A stretch of 64,000 bases of DNA, from positions 3,286,001-3,350,000 of the forward strand of contig NZ_CP089312.1 of NCBI RefSeq assembly GCF_021545335.1, read 5' to 3'. The translations under genes and the position numbers were made by a program. The notes beneath the pieces were generated by a model. The model saw only the letters and a program-made list of their open reading frames with translations, was not told the DNA's origin and ran no database searches. This document shows positions 8,139 through 17,394 of this stretch, piece after piece (position 1 is the stretch's first letter; each line of letters begins with the position of its first letter). The DNA comes from Streptomyces sp. GQFP. Its GTDB lineage: Bacteria > Actinomycetota > Actinomycetes > Streptomycetales > Streptomycetaceae.

Positions 8139-8567
8139 CTACTTGAAGCCGTCGTCCGAGAAGGGGTCGAAATGCTCCCCCCAGCGAAAAATGTAACCCT
8201 CTCCTCCCTCACAGGAAACGGCGTGAAAGCCTCGATCAACAAGCCCGAATTCCTCCCGAACCCATCCGTCCATCGCCAGTGCCGCCACTTCTGCGCGGAA
8301 ATGGGCGAGGGGGAAGGAAAGTGATGTGACCTTGACGGTCAAGCCGTCCGGGTGAGCGGCGGACAGATCGGGGGCATGGACCGAGAGTCCGAATGAAAGC
8401 CATGCGGCATCACGCCAATTGACCCCATCTGGAAGCGTCAAACAAACATTACGGTAAACTTGCAGGCGAAATTCTTCGCTCGGATCAGGCGTGCGGTACT
8501 CCACCGTCAAGTCTGCCGCCAAACCACCGAAGGGGCCACGGAGGCGGTATTTGAAAGTGCTGGCCAC
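8139..8567 (-). CDS. Uncharacterised small protein, candidate immunity protein
   Basis: A 142-residue protein from a GTG at 8567, one base after the stop of the SUKH-3 gene, so probably translated by coupling. Sequence begins with a beta-rich stretch (STFKYRLRGPFGGLAADLTVEYR) and contains VCLTLPDGVNWRDAAWLSFGL and an acidic end HFDPFSDDG. No signal peptide, membrane helix or known motif is seen. Position in the RHS toxin operon after the SUKH-3 gene makes an accessory immunity function plausible. Base composition is slightly lower in G+C than neighbours, as is common in toxin islands. Confidence 0.65.
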   Translation of the reverse strand: MASTFKYRLRGPFGGLAADLTVEYRTPDPSEEFRLQVYRNVCLTLPDGVNWRDAAWLSFGLSVHAPDLSAAHPDGLTVKVTSLSFPLAHFRAEVAALAMDGWVREEFGLVDRGFHAVSCEGGEGYIFRWGEHFDPFSDDGFK

Positions 8568-8568
8568 G

Positions 8569-9525
8569 CTACCGAATTTTTCTCGTGAGCGCCTTCAGCG
8601 CCTCATCAGGTGTGGTTGCGAGCAGCCTCACCGAGTCCATCCCGACATAAACCGCACCATCCTCCGCAACGCCAACGTGTTGATTGGTTCGATCAATCAT
8701 GCCGACAGGGTAGAGATAAGTACCTGCTTGCTCACTGAGATCATCGAAGATCTCGTCGTCCCACATGGCCAAGAGCGGGTCGAGCCGGAATTCTCCCCAT
8801 GGCATCGAATCCCTCGGCTCCCGATGCGGGATCCCCACACACCCGAATTCGGCAAGGAACCGCTGTGCTGCCTCATGCATCTCGAATTCGCCCTGCTGGC
8901 GCAGGATGCTCTCCCACGTGGCTGTAGGAACCGAGCGGCCGGGGTACCAGCCGGCCGCGCGCAGCACTCGGTCCGTCTCCGCGGGCCAACGCCGCTCAGC
9001 ATCGGCACCTGGACCGACGGCCTCGATCCGGTCCCAGAACGAGTGAGCTCCCACCGGAACGTCAGGCGCCCAGACGCCCGCTTGGGTTCCTTGCAACTGC
9101 ACGAGTCGATCGAGCGCCTGGTCGACGGTCTCAGCCAGCAACTCCACATGTTCCCTGGCGAGATAGACCGCTCCGTCGGCTGCGATGCCCAGATAGCTGT
9201 TTCCGCTGTCGGCCTGGCCGATGGGACACAGCTGTGTCCCGGCTTCCTCACTCAGCCTGGCAAAGGTTGCGCTGTCCCACTCAGCTTTGAGCGGGTCGAA
9301 CCTGATGGCTGACCGGGTCAGGATCGAGTCCGCCGGCCAGCCGTAGGTCACCAGGCCTCCGAATTCGGCGAGGAACCGTCGCGCGGCCTCGTGGACCTCG
9401 AACTCCCCACGCTCACGCAGAATCCACTCCCACGTGGCGGTGGGCACCGAACGGCCTGGCTGCCACCCGGCCCTCCGCAGTACTTGGTCGGTCTCTGTGG
9501 ACCAACGCCGCGCTTCTTCACTCAT
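8569..9525 (-). CDS. Tandem SUKH-3 domain immunity protein
   Basis: A 318-residue protein made of two related halves. Each half has VLRRAGWQPGR or VLRAAGWYPGR, SVPTATWE, an EFEVHEAA or EFEMHEAA helix, RRFLAEFG or QRFLAEFG, RFDPL or RLDPL, and a late GAVYL or GAVYV with a terminal helix (residues about 1-160 and 165-318). That is the SUKH-3 immunity pattern. SUKH proteins commonly neutralise nuclease and deaminase toxins. The ATG directly follows the TAG of the RHS toxin gene with no spacer, so the two are co-translated. The internal duplication suggests either tandem dosage or two recognition surfaces. Confidence 0.85.
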   Translation of the reverse strand: MSEEARRWSTETDQVLRRAGWQPGRSVPTATWEWILRERGEFEVHEAARRFLAEFGGLVTYGWPADSILTRSAIRFDPLKAEWDSATFARLSEEAGTQLCPIGQADSGNSYLGIAADGAVYLAREHVELLAETVDQALDRLVQLQGTQAGVWAPDVPVGAHSFWDRIEAVGPGADAERRWPAETDRVLRAAGWYPGRSVPTATWESILRQQGEFEMHEAAQRFLAEFGCVGIPHREPRDSMPWGEFRLDPLLAMWDDEIFDDLSEQAGTYLYPVGMIDRTNQHVGVAEDGAVYVGMDSVRLLATTPDEALKALTRKIR

Positions 9526-12500
9526 CTAGGACACCCCTCGAATCCCCAACCGATCAAGAACATCTTGGCAGGAGTCGCAAATGGGCTTCGGCACCCCATG
9601 CATGGGATTGCCCGGCGCGCGCACGTTCACCGCCGCCATTACTCCGCCTCGGGGATCGACCCCGGCCTTCATGGCGTTCGAGAGCGCTTCCGCCTCACCA
9701 CACCTCCCGTGCTGACCTCCGGCACTCTCCTTGATGGCCTGCGGAACCTGATCGTAGGCGGCTCGGATGTCCGGATGCAGGTCGTGGTCGCCTCCGCCCT
9801 TGACGCTTGCACCGTTGAACGGCGTCTCATGTCCCGGCACCGACAACCCGGCCGCACTTGTGGGCCTGGTGTGCTTGTTTGCTCCTGGCCGTGCTTGTTC
9901 CTCGTCGGCTCTCCGCCTTGCGGCAGCACTCGCTGCTTCCTCACAGGCCGGCGACAGCCCGAGCGGGTCGACGGCGGTGAACGGATTCGAGACGTATGCC
10001 CGGGGATTCGGCCCAGGTGCGAGACCGAGGGGATCCAGGGAGACGTATTGGCCTGTCTCCGGGTCATAGTGACGGTGGTAGTTGTAGTTGAGCGCTGTTT
10101 CGGGGTCGTGGTATTGGCCCGGGAAGCGCAGAGGGCAGTACGCACCATCGGGGCCAGGGTCGTCGAGGGGTGCGCCCCATACGGTCGTTCGCGCCCTCCA
10201 CGCCAATTCTCCGCGGTCGTCGACCAGTTCTGTCGGAGTGCCGACGACGTCGGTGACGATGGAATAGAACTGGTCGTCCACCCAATCCTGGGAAAGTTCC
10301 CCGACGGGGACCCTGTCCACCTGAGTAACCGGGCTGAAGCGGTCCCGTTCCCAGTCCCACACCGTGCAGGAGGGCATCTCGCCGCCGCCCCGCGAAATCT
10401 GCTCGGCCGGAACAAATCCATCCCATGCGAAGGTCACCTCCTCCACCACGGTCTCGCCATCCGGTGCGAACCGTCGTTTTGATGTGCGGCGGCCGAAAGG
10501 GTCGTACTGATAGGCCCACTTCGTACCGTCGGGTGTGATCACACCGACAAGACGGTCCTGGCTGTCCCAGGCATAGCGCCACACATCGGGCTTGCGGGAG
10601 AGACGCTTCTTCCGTCTGACCACCACCCGGCCCTGACCGTCGTACTCATAGCGGATGTCCCCGGATTTGCGGACGGAACCGCGCTCGGAAGGCTGTGCGG
10701 AGCGAGCGGACAGATCCGCCTGCCACTCACCCCCGCTGAGATTGCCTGCCGCGTCGTACGCGTAGCGTTCGGACCACGTCGCCGCCCGCACCCCGGTGAC
10801 CCGCCCGGTGCCGTCGGTATCGACAAGGCGGTCACCGTTGAGCAGGTCGGTGATCGCCGAGACCGTTCCGTCGGGGCGGTAGCGGTACGCACGATGCTGG
10901 ACACGTCGCGGTTCGACTGCCCCCGTCGGATCGGCACTCGCCGTCAGCGTCTGCGAGTTGAGCCTTCCGTCCGCATCCCAGGCCTGGCTCAGAACGGCGG
11001 AACCTGTGCGGCGCTCGATCTCGCGCCCGGCCGCGTCGTACGCGAACGTGACGGTCCTGCCCGCCGTCCGCAACAACGTGGGCCGGTCGCTTCCGTCGTA
11101 CTCCCAGACGCTCTCCGCGTTCGACGGGGTCACCCTGCGAATACGTCTGCCCAGCACGTCGTAGGCCGAGCGTACGGTCGCGCCGTTGCACGTTTCGGCG
11201 AGGACCCTGCCTCGGGCGTCCCGCTCGTAGGTCAGCTCGTTCTGACCGTCGACCACCCGGAGCAGGTTTCCCACCGGATCGTACGTGTATGTGGTGATCC
11301 CTTCCGGCGTGTGCTGCTGCGCCACCTTGCCGAAGGCGTCACGGATGTAGTCGATGGACTCACCCACGCCGTTGGTCTGTCCCACGAGACGACCGGCCGC
11401 GTCGAATCGGTAACTCTGTGCGCGTCCGCCGAAGTCCTGCTCACGAACCAGTCGGCCTGTCTCGTCGTAGAAGTACCGCCAGGCAGCGCCGAGTTGGTTG
11501 GTGACCGATGTGACACGCAACTGACCGTCGTAGGCGAATTCCAGACGGGAGCCGTCGGGGTCGATGCGGACTGCCGGCAGGTCGAAGCCGCTGTACTCGA
11601 AGCGTGTCACCTGTCCGAGGGTGTCCGTGTGCTCGATGAGGTTGCCCTCACCGTCGTGGACACGTCGCTCTGTGCTGCCGTCGGGGAGGGTGCGCCTGCT
11701 GAGCCTTCCTTCGGGCGTCCAGCCGAACCGGGTGACTGCCCCGTGCGGTCCGGTCTCCGCGGTGATCCTGCCGAACACGTCCCGTTCGTACCGTGTAGTC
11801 CGGCCCTCGGCGTCGGTGGTGCCGACCGGCAGACCCGCCGCGTCGGACTCCAGCAATGCGGTACGCCCGGCGGCGTCGGTGGCCGCGGTGAGTGCGCCGA
11901 TCTCGTTGTACTCGTAGGAGATGCGAGCGCCGGTGGGATCCGTCTCCGACGTCAGGTTGCCGCGCTCGTCGTATTCCATGCGCCAGACGTGGCCATCGGC
12001 CTGGGTCACCGACACGGGCAGGCCGTACGCGTTGTTCTCCGCGTGCTCCCGGCTGCCGTCCGGCCGGATGACAGCCGTTGGGGCGCCCTGCTCGTCGTAC
12101 TCGTAGCGGGTCGTCAGGCCGAGCGAATCCGCGCGGGAGAGCAGCCGGTCGTAGCGGTCCCACGCTGAATACGTGGAGTGGCCGAGCGGGTCGGTGACCG
12201 CGACGAGTTGATGGAGTTCGTTGTGCCGGTACGTCGTCGTGTTGCCGAGTGCGTCGGTGTAGTGCGTCTCGCGGTTGGCGGTGTCGTAGGTGATGGTGCA
12301 GGAGAGACGGCCCTCGGCCCCCTCGCCTCGTATGCAGCGGTCCTGATCGTCGTAGGTGAAGCGGTACCAGCAACCGATGCGGTCCGTCCACGACGTGATG
12401 CGTGCCTGGCTGTCGTAGGTGAGCCTCAGTGGCAAACCGCTGGAGTTGTAGATCTCGGTGAGGTCGCCGTCGGAGCTGTACGCGTAGCGGCGGAGGACCG

Positions 12501-14139
12501 TGCTCTCGGGGCTCTCCTGCGGGGTGCGCAGACGTAGTCGAACGACACATTCGCCCTCGGTGTCGACGTGGAGGTGTCGGCCGGCGGAGTCACGTACGGC
12601 GACGGGGACGCCCGTGGCGTCACGGTCGAAGTCGATCCGTAGACCGTTGCGGTCCGTGATTACGGCGAGGGGAATCGTGAATACGCCGTCGGCTGCTGCC
12701 GGGGTCTCCTGAGCAACGAAGTGACGGACAAGACCCGTGGCCGGGTCGGTGATGCGCAGGGGAGCACCGGGCGTACCGTCCCACTCCAACGGCCAGCGCG
12801 GACCTTCCAGCGGCATGACCGAGGCGCCTGGTTCAGGCACCGGATAGAGCAGGATCATGCCGTCCTCGGCGGCGAACACCGCACCGTCGTCGTCCAGCTC
12901 AAGGCGCTCATCGAGGGTGGATGCCCAGGACGGGCCGAACGATCGCCCTGACCGGTAGGTCGACAGATGGGTACGGCGCAGAATCAATGGGAGGAGCCCC
13001 GGCAGCTCGACGTCGGTCTCCTCCATCAGCATCTCGCCGGAGACCATGTCGATGGGGTCGCCGTTCTTGCAGCGGCCCTTGGTGGGCTTGGCGTGCGCCA
13101 CAGCGTCGTCGGCTTCCTTACGCAGGCCCTTCTTCCCCAGGCCCTTGGCCATGGCCTTGAGACCGCCCTTGCCCAGGACCTTCATGCCCTTGGCGAGGCC
13201 GCCGAGGGTCGTCAGCCCCTTCATCCCCGGTATGCAGTCCAGCGCGGCGAAGCCAACGTCCCACAGAGACGCCTGTCCCTTGGAGTATTTGTAGAGCGTG
13301 TCCGCGAGCACGACGAGGGCCGCGATCAGCACGATCGCGCCGAGAATCGGCCCCCCGATGATCATCGCCACGACCCCGACGACAGCGACGACCACCTTGC
13401 ACACGGCGACGATGCTGTCCCAGTTGTCGACGAACCAGTCGCCGACCTCCTCCCACCAACTCCGGTTCTGGATACCGGCGTCGGAGGCCTCGTCGATCCT
13501 CCGCTTCGCCTCGCCCGCAGCGTCCTCGCGCATCTTCCGCGCGTCCTCGGCCATCTTCTTCGCCGCGTCCAGCGCCGACTGGGCACTGGAGACGTCCGAC
13601 TGGGCCGTGCTCTGCGCCGACTTGGCGTGCTGGGCGTCCCGGGTGGCGGCCCGGACCTTCGCCTCGTCCGGCGGCTCCGCCGCCTTGCTGCCGGTCGGGT
13701 CGTCCTTGTACTTGTCCGACTCCTTCGTGGCGCGGGTGACCCACGAATCGGCCGAGGAGAGACGGGACTTGGCGGATGACAGGTCCGACTGGGCCTCCCG
13801 GCCCTTGGCCAGCGCCTTGTCGGCGAGGGCCTGCGCCCGCTCCAGCTTCGGCCAGTAGTCCACCAGCGCGTCACCGCACAGGTCGTACGACCGCTTCAGC
13901 TTCTTCAGATTCTTCGGCACATCCGCGAACTCGTCCTGGAACACCTCAGCGGTCTTGCCCGCCCACTCCAGCGTCTCGTTCTCCGACGCCATCCCCTTGA
14001 TCAGACGCAACGCGTCCGACACGTCATCGGCGAAGTCATGCAACGTACGGGCCAGTTGGCGCACGCGGTGCGGGTCACCAGGCGTCGGGTCCTTGTCCAG
14101 GTCCAGGACATGCCAATCCGTCGGCCGATACCCCGCCAT
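9526..14139 (-). CDS. RHS-repeat polymorphic toxin with C-terminal YwqJ-like deaminase domain
   Basis: A 1537-residue protein. Residues 1-100 form a WXG100-like helical hairpin (LARTLHDFADDVSDALRLIK), 100-225 a coiled coil, 242-282 a hydrophobic membrane stretch, and about 356-430 a DUF6531-like domain (CKNGDPIDMVSGEM). A long array of YD/RHS repeats (GRTTRYERDVFGRIT, YEYDEQGAPTA) follows, with the RHS core end DPETGQYVSLDPLGL near residue 1365. The tip (about 1391-1537) carries HGRCGEAEAL and CDSCQDVL, the Cys-x-Glu and CxxC pattern of the YwqJ deaminase family (C1480, E1482, C1521, C1524). Such tips are delivered to rival cells and deaminate nucleic acid bases. Immunity genes follow immediately downstream. 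Confidence 0.9.
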   Translation of the reverse strand: MAGYRPTDWHVLDLDKDPTPGDPHRVRQLARTLHDFADDVSDALRLIKGMASENETLEWAGKTAEVFQDEFADVPKNLKKLKRSYDLCGDALVDYWPKLERAQALADKALAKGREAQSDLSSAKSRLSSADSWVTRATKESDKYKDDPTGSKAAEPPDEAKVRAATRDAQHAKSAQSTAQSDVSSAQSALDAAKKMAEDARKMREDAAGEAKRRIDEASDAGIQNRSWWEEVGDWFVDNWDSIVAVCKVVVAVVGVVAMIIGGPILGAIVLIAALVVLADTLYKYSKGQASLWDVGFAALDCIPGMKGLTTLGGLAKGMKVLGKGGLKAMAKGLGKKGLRKEADDAVAHAKPTKGRCKNGDPIDMVSGEMLMEETDVELPGLLPLILRRTHLSTYRSGRSFGPSWASTLDERLELDDDGAVFAAEDGMILLYPVPEPGASVMPLEGPRWPLEWDGTPGAPLRITDPATGLVRHFVAQETPAAADGVFTIPLAVITDRNGLRIDFDRDATGVPVAVRDSAGRHLHVDTEGECVVRLRLRTPQESPESTVLRRYAYSSDGDLTEIYNSSGLPLRLTYDSQARITSWTDRIGCWYRFTYDDQDRCIRGEGAEGRLSCTITYDTANRETHYTDALGNTTTYRHNELHQLVAVTDPLGHSTYSAWDRYDRLLSRADSLGLTTRYEYDEQGAPTAVIRPDGSREHAENNAYGLPVSVTQADGHVWRMEYDERGNLTSETDPTGARISYEYNEIGALTAATDAAGRTALLESDAAGLPVGTTDAEGRTTRYERDVFGRITAETGPHGAVTRFGWTPEGRLSRRTLPDGSTERRVHDGEGNLIEHTDTLGQVTRFEYSGFDLPAVRIDPDGSRLEFAYDGQLRVTSVTNQLGAAWRYFYDETGRLVREQDFGGRAQSYRFDAAGRLVGQTNGVGESIDYIRDAFGKVAQQHTPEGITTYTYDPVGNLLRVVDGQNELTYERDARGRVLAETCNGATVRSAYDVLGRRIRRVTPSNAESVWEYDGSDRPTLLRTAGRTVTFAYDAAGREIERRTGSAVLSQAWDADGRLNSQTLTASADPTGAVEPRRVQHRAYRYRPDGTVSAITDLLNGDRLVDTDGTGRVTGVRAATWSERYAYDAAGNLSGGEWQADLSARSAQPSERGSVRKSGDIRYEYDGQGRVVVRRKKRLSRKPDVWRYAWDSQDRLVGVITPDGTKWAYQYDPFGRRTSKRRFAPDGETVVEEVTFAWDGFVPAEQISRGGGEMPSCTVWDWERDRFSPVTQVDRVPVGELSQDWVDDQFYSIVTDVVGTPTELVDDRGELAWRARTTVWGAPLDDPGPDGAYCPLRFPGQYHDPETALNYNYHRHYDPETGQYVSLDPLGLAPGPNPRAYVSNPFTAVDPLGLSPACEEAASAAARRRADEEQARPGANKHTRPTSAAGLSVPGHETPFNGASVKGGGDHDLHPDIRAAYDQVPQAIKESAGGQHGRCGEAEALSNAMKAGVDPRGGVMAAVNVRAPGNPMHGVPKPICDSCQDVLDRLGIRGVS

Positions 14140-14340
14140 GCTGCAACCCCCGTCACACCGACCTCAACGACAACAGTCGTACGCACGCGCGAACTTACTT
14201 GATACGGGAGTTCGAGGTGAAGGTGCTTCGCGTCGGTGAGCTGGTGCCGGGCAGACCGGAAGGTCCTCGGACGGAGATTGTCCGAGACCGCCGATACCGT
14301 ATGGGCTTTGCCAGCACATCTGTCTCACGGGGAGTCCAAT

Positions 14341-15009
14341 GTGAAGCGCCACGATCGGCCCATTACTGCCGCGTTCGTCGCGACGGCGGCGCTCCTGCTG
14401 ACCGCGTGTGGCGGCAGCGACGGCGCATCGACATCGAAGGACAACAACAAGGTCGCGGAGGCCGACACCGCGGGTGAAACACCCGCATCGTCTGCGGCAT
14501 CGGCCTCCGCCTCGGCCGTCTCCGCCGACCGGCCGAAGATCGAGCTGCCGTCCGATCTGACGTATGCCTTCGAGTGGCCCAAGACGGGTGACACGGACAA
14601 GGACGCTGTCCTGAGCGACAGCAAGCAGTTCATCAAGGCTGTGGACATGGCCATCGCTGTGCAGGAGCCGCTCAACGAGGCCTACCTCTTCTACTCCGAA
14701 GGGGAAGCGGCGGCAGGGAGTGAGAAGTTCATCCAGTGGTTCGTGGACAACAAGAGCCGCATCACGGGCGCCAAGCGGTACTTCGACGCCAAGGTGAACG
14801 TCAACGGTGATGGAACCGCCGGTCTCGTCTACTGCGAGGATCAGAGCAAGGCGTACGACAAGAGCCTCACGACCGGCAAGACCGACGTGACCGCGGCGTC
14901 GAAGGACAGCTACGTCCTCTACAGCAGCCGACTGCGGGTCGACGAGCACGGAATTTGGATCACGGAGACCCTCACATCCCAGCGGGGAAGTTCTGTATGC
15001 CAGCCCTGA
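14341..15009 (+). CDS. Putative lipoprotein, paralogue A
   Basis: A 222-residue protein from a GTG at 14341 (GGGGAG 6 bp upstream). It has a basic n-region, hydrophobic core and lipobox LLTAC, then a Ser/Ala/Thr-rich linker and a conserved domain with IELPSDLTYAFEWPKTGD and a C-terminal SSRLRVDEHGIW. It is paralogous to the lipoprotein at 15180 and to the decayed copy at 6880, more divergent in the second half. The upstream region (GATACCGT, CCAGCACATCTGTCTCACGG) is shared with the 15180 copy, so both likely have the same promoter. Divergent from the RHS gene. Function unknown; surface anchoring next to a secreted toxin suggests an envelope role. Confidence 0.8.
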   Translation: MKRHDRPITAAFVATAALLLTACGGSDGASTSKDNNKVAEADTAGETPASSAASASASAVSADRPKIELPSDLTYAFEWPKTGDTDKDAVLSDSKQFIKAVDMAIAVQEPLNEAYLFYSEGEAAAGSEKFIQWFVDNKSRITGAKRYFDAKVNVNGDGTAGLVYCEDQSKAYDKSLTTGKTDVTAASKDSYVLYSSRLRVDEHGIWITETLTSQRGSSVCQP

Positions 15010-15038
15010 GGACGGGCAGGCGGGCCCGCCGGGACTGA
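14997..15038 (+). pseudogene. 13-codon relict of the secreted-protein gene start
   Basis: At the end of lipoprotein A an ATG with GGGGAAG 7 bp upstream opens the peptide MPALRTGRRARRD and stops at 15038. The first four residues and the position inside the lipoprotein tail match exactly the start of the secreted protein at 15830 (MPALMRK). The rest has been lost, so this looks like the scar of a deleted downstream partner. Confidence 0.5.
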
Positions 15039-15179
15039 ACGAGAGAGGGGCGGCGACCGCCGGTACGGCTGTCAACCTTTGCCGTTGCCACAGCGCAACC
15101 TTGGCAGCCTGGCGGAACCACCGGCCCCACCGATACCGTCTAGGTTTTGCCAGCACATCTGTCTCACGGGGGTTCCACT

Positions 15180-15842
15180 GTGAAGCGCCGCTCTTTGCCC
15201 GTTGCTGCCGCGCTCGTCGCGTCCGCGGCCCTGTTGTTGACTGCCTGTGGCGGCGACGACAGCGAGTCGAAGGACAACGACAAGATCGCCGGGGCCGACA
15301 CCGGGAGCGAGACCTCGGCATCGCCGACAGCGTCCGCCTCGGCCTCGGCCGACTCCGCCGACCGGCCGAAGATCGAGCTGCCGTCGGATCTGACGTACAC
15401 CTTCGAATGGCCCAAGACCGGCGACGCGGACAAGGACGCTGTCCTGGCCGACAGCGAGCAGTCCATCAAGGCCGTGGACCTCGCGATCGTGAACCAGGAC
15501 GCCCTGGACAAGGCTTACCTCTACTACTACGAGGGCGAGGCAGCTGCCGGCACGGAGACGTTCGTCAAGAAGTACGTGGATGCCAAGGCAAGCATCACTG
15601 GTGCCTATCGCTTCTACGACCCCGACCTCAAGGTCGACAACGACGGAACTGCTTCCCTCAGCTACTGCGAGGACCAGGGCAAGGCATACGTCAAGTACCT
15701 GGAGACCAACAAGGTCAAGAAGACCGAGGTCACCGCTGACAGCTACGTCATTTACCACACGTCCCTCAAGCGGAACAGCAAGGGCGTCTGGGTCATCCAG
15801 GACATGGTCTCTGAAGTGGGGAGTGCCAAGTGCCAGCCCTGA
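15180..15842 (+). CDS. Putative lipoprotein, paralogue B
   Basis: A 220-residue protein from a GTG at 15180 with GGGGG just upstream. Lipobox LLTAC follows a hydrophobic core; the mature part has a Ser/Ala/Thr-rich linker, IELPSDLTYTFEWPKTGD, a helix with VDLAIVNQDALDKAYLYYY and a C-terminal YHTSLKRNSKGVW. The two cysteines (SYCEDQ and AKCQP) are conserved in paralogue A. The downstream secreted-protein gene starts inside its last codons, so the pair forms one translation unit. I do not recognise the family. Confidence 0.82.
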   Translation: MKRRSLPVAAALVASAALLLTACGGDDSESKDNDKIAGADTGSETSASPTASASASADSADRPKIELPSDLTYTFEWPKTGDADKDAVLADSEQSIKAVDLAIVNQDALDKAYLYYYEGEAAAGTETFVKKYVDAKASITGAYRFYDPDLKVDNDGTASLSYCEDQGKAYVKYLETNKVKKTEVTADSYVIYHTSLKRNSKGVWVIQDMVSEVGSAKCQP

Positions 15843-16879
15843 TGCGCAAACCGTGGACCCTGTCGGCCGCGATAGCCGCCGCAGCGCTCGTACCACTCCT
15901 GTCGCTTCCCGGAGTGGCACACGCCGACGACACACTGGACGGCAACGCCCAGAACCCCGGCACGACCGGACCGAGCGGCAACGCCGATGGTGACACCCTC
16001 TCCGCCACCGCCGGAGCCGTCGTCTACGACCGTTCTAACAACGGGTCCGGGCAGTCCGCCGGGCCTGTCACCGCCTCCACCAGCTGGACGCCGCCCGCTT
16101 GTTGGTACGCCCCGACGTACAGCCCCGCGGAGCTCCAGAAGGTCAAGGAGCCGGTCTGGGAGGCGGAGTCCACGGGGTATGAGTGGGATGCCGAGCAGCG
16201 GGCGAAGTACCTGAACAAGGACGATCCCACGAAGGACTTCAACAAGGACAAGACCGGCAAGGGCTACTGGTGGGGCTCGTACGTCAACAAGTCCTACCCG
16301 CCGGGCTGGGACTCCTGCACCGAGGACTACTTCTGGGTCGACACGGGTGACGACCCGCCCGCGAACATCCCCAACACGATCACCCCGGAAATCCTCGCCG
16401 GACTCGCCTACAACGAGATCCGCGTCCCCTCCACCAAAGTGACCCTCGCCCCCGCCGGCGAAACCAAGGTGAACCTTCCCACCTGGGCCTGGCTGGACGC
16501 GGCGCAGTTCAAGCCTGTCTCCGTGACCGCGTCCGTTCCGGTTCTGGGGATGGAGGCCACCACCGTCGCCGAGCCTGTCTCCCTGAGGATCGAGCCCGGT
16601 ACCGCCGACGCGCAGGTCTACCCCGCGTCCGGTGTGTGCACGTTCGTCAACGGGCGTATCGGGGAGCCGTACGCCGCCGGGAAGGCCGGCCAGACTCCGC
16701 CCTGTGGTGTGAAGTACCTGCGTTCCTCCGGCGACGGGACCTACCCGCTCCGCGCCACCATCACCTGGAAGATCCACTGGACCGGTACCGGTGTCGCCCA
16801 GGAACAGCCCCTGCCCGACGGTGAGTTCGGGGCCGAGCAAGCTGTCGTCGTTCAGGAGATCCAGGCCGTCAATCGCTGA
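15830..16879 (+). CDS. Secreted protein of unknown function, partner of lipoprotein B
   Basis: A 349-residue protein with a clear Sec signal peptide (MRKPWTLSAAIAAAALVPLLSLPGVAHA, cleavage after AHA near residue 32). The mature part contains WTPPACWYAPTY, a charged section with DPTKDFNKDKTGKGYWWG, and a beta-rich C-terminal half with IRVPSTKVTLAPAGETKVNL. Start GTG 15830 is favoured because GGGGAG lies six bases upstream; ATG 15842, which overlaps the lipoprotein stop in TGATG, would drop four residues. A truncated copy lies at 7451. The gene converges on the Imm50-like pair. Four cysteines could form disulfides. Function unknown. Confidence 0.8.
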   Translation: MPALMRKPWTLSAAIAAAALVPLLSLPGVAHADDTLDGNAQNPGTTGPSGNADGDTLSATAGAVVYDRSNNGSGQSAGPVTASTSWTPPACWYAPTYSPAELQKVKEPVWEAESTGYEWDAEQRAKYLNKDDPTKDFNKDKTGKGYWWGSYVNKSYPPGWDSCTEDYFWVDTGDDPPANIPNTITPEILAGLAYNEIRVPSTKVTLAPAGETKVNLPTWAWLDAAQFKPVSVTASVPVLGMEATTVAEPVSLRIEPGTADAQVYPASGVCTFVNGRIGEPYAAGKAGQTPPCGVKYLRSSGDGTYPLRATITWKIHWTGTGVAQEQPLPDGEFGAEQAVVVQEIQAVNR

Positions 16880-16980
16880 GCCAACCTCGCTCTCCATCAG
16901 CCCTTGTCTGCTCCTCCCACCCAATCCGTCTTCGCCGCCGATGCGAGGTTCGATTGGGTGTGGAGGGGTGGCTTTCAGGG

Positions 16981-17394
16981 TCAGGGATTGTTCGAAGCCA
17001 GATAGGCCCGCGTTCTGGTCAGGCGGGCCGCAGCGGCACGGAACGTGATGCCGGAAGCCTCGGAGCCGAGGGCCACGTCGATGTGTCCTCCGTCGTGGGC
17101 GGTCAGATCGATCGCCCTGGCTTCGGAAGCCCCCCAGCCTGTGACCTGCAGACCGGTCACTCCCGTGAAGAGCAGATGGAACTCGACGGCGTTCAAGTCC
17201 TTGCCCTGCCCCTTCCATTCAGGAGGGGGGTTCACCGGGAAGGCTCTGGTGTCGAAGCCCAGAGTCACCGAGTTCTCCCGTTCGTCGATGTGCACGTAGA
17301 AGAGGTCGCACGCTTCGGTCGGGGGCGGAACACCCTCGTACAGCTCCCCCAAGTATTCGGTCGATGCGAGGAGTTGCGACCAGTCAGCGCTCAT
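16981..17394 (-). CDS. Imm50-like immunity protein, copy 2
   Basis: A 137-residue protein beginning MSADWSQLLASTEYLGELYEG. It is the intact counterpart of the 7648-8019 gene and contains 12 residues (PPEWKGQGKDLN region) that copy 1 lost. Beta-rich body with YVHIDERENSVTLGFDTRAF, LLFTGVTGLQVTGWGASEARAIDL. Same family reasoning as copy 1 (Imm50-like by pattern). Its ATG lies 11 bases inside the end of the upstream Imm50-like gene on the same strand, so the two are translationally coupled. No cognate toxin gene lies directly upstream, so it is probably an orphan or acts against related strains. Confidence 0.72.
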   Translation of the reverse strand: MSADWSQLLASTEYLGELYEGVPPPTEACDLFYVHIDERENSVTLGFDTRAFPVNPPPEWKGQGKDLNAVEFHLLFTGVTGLQVTGWGASEARAIDLTAHDGGHIDVALGSEASGITFRAAAARLTRTRAYLASNNP

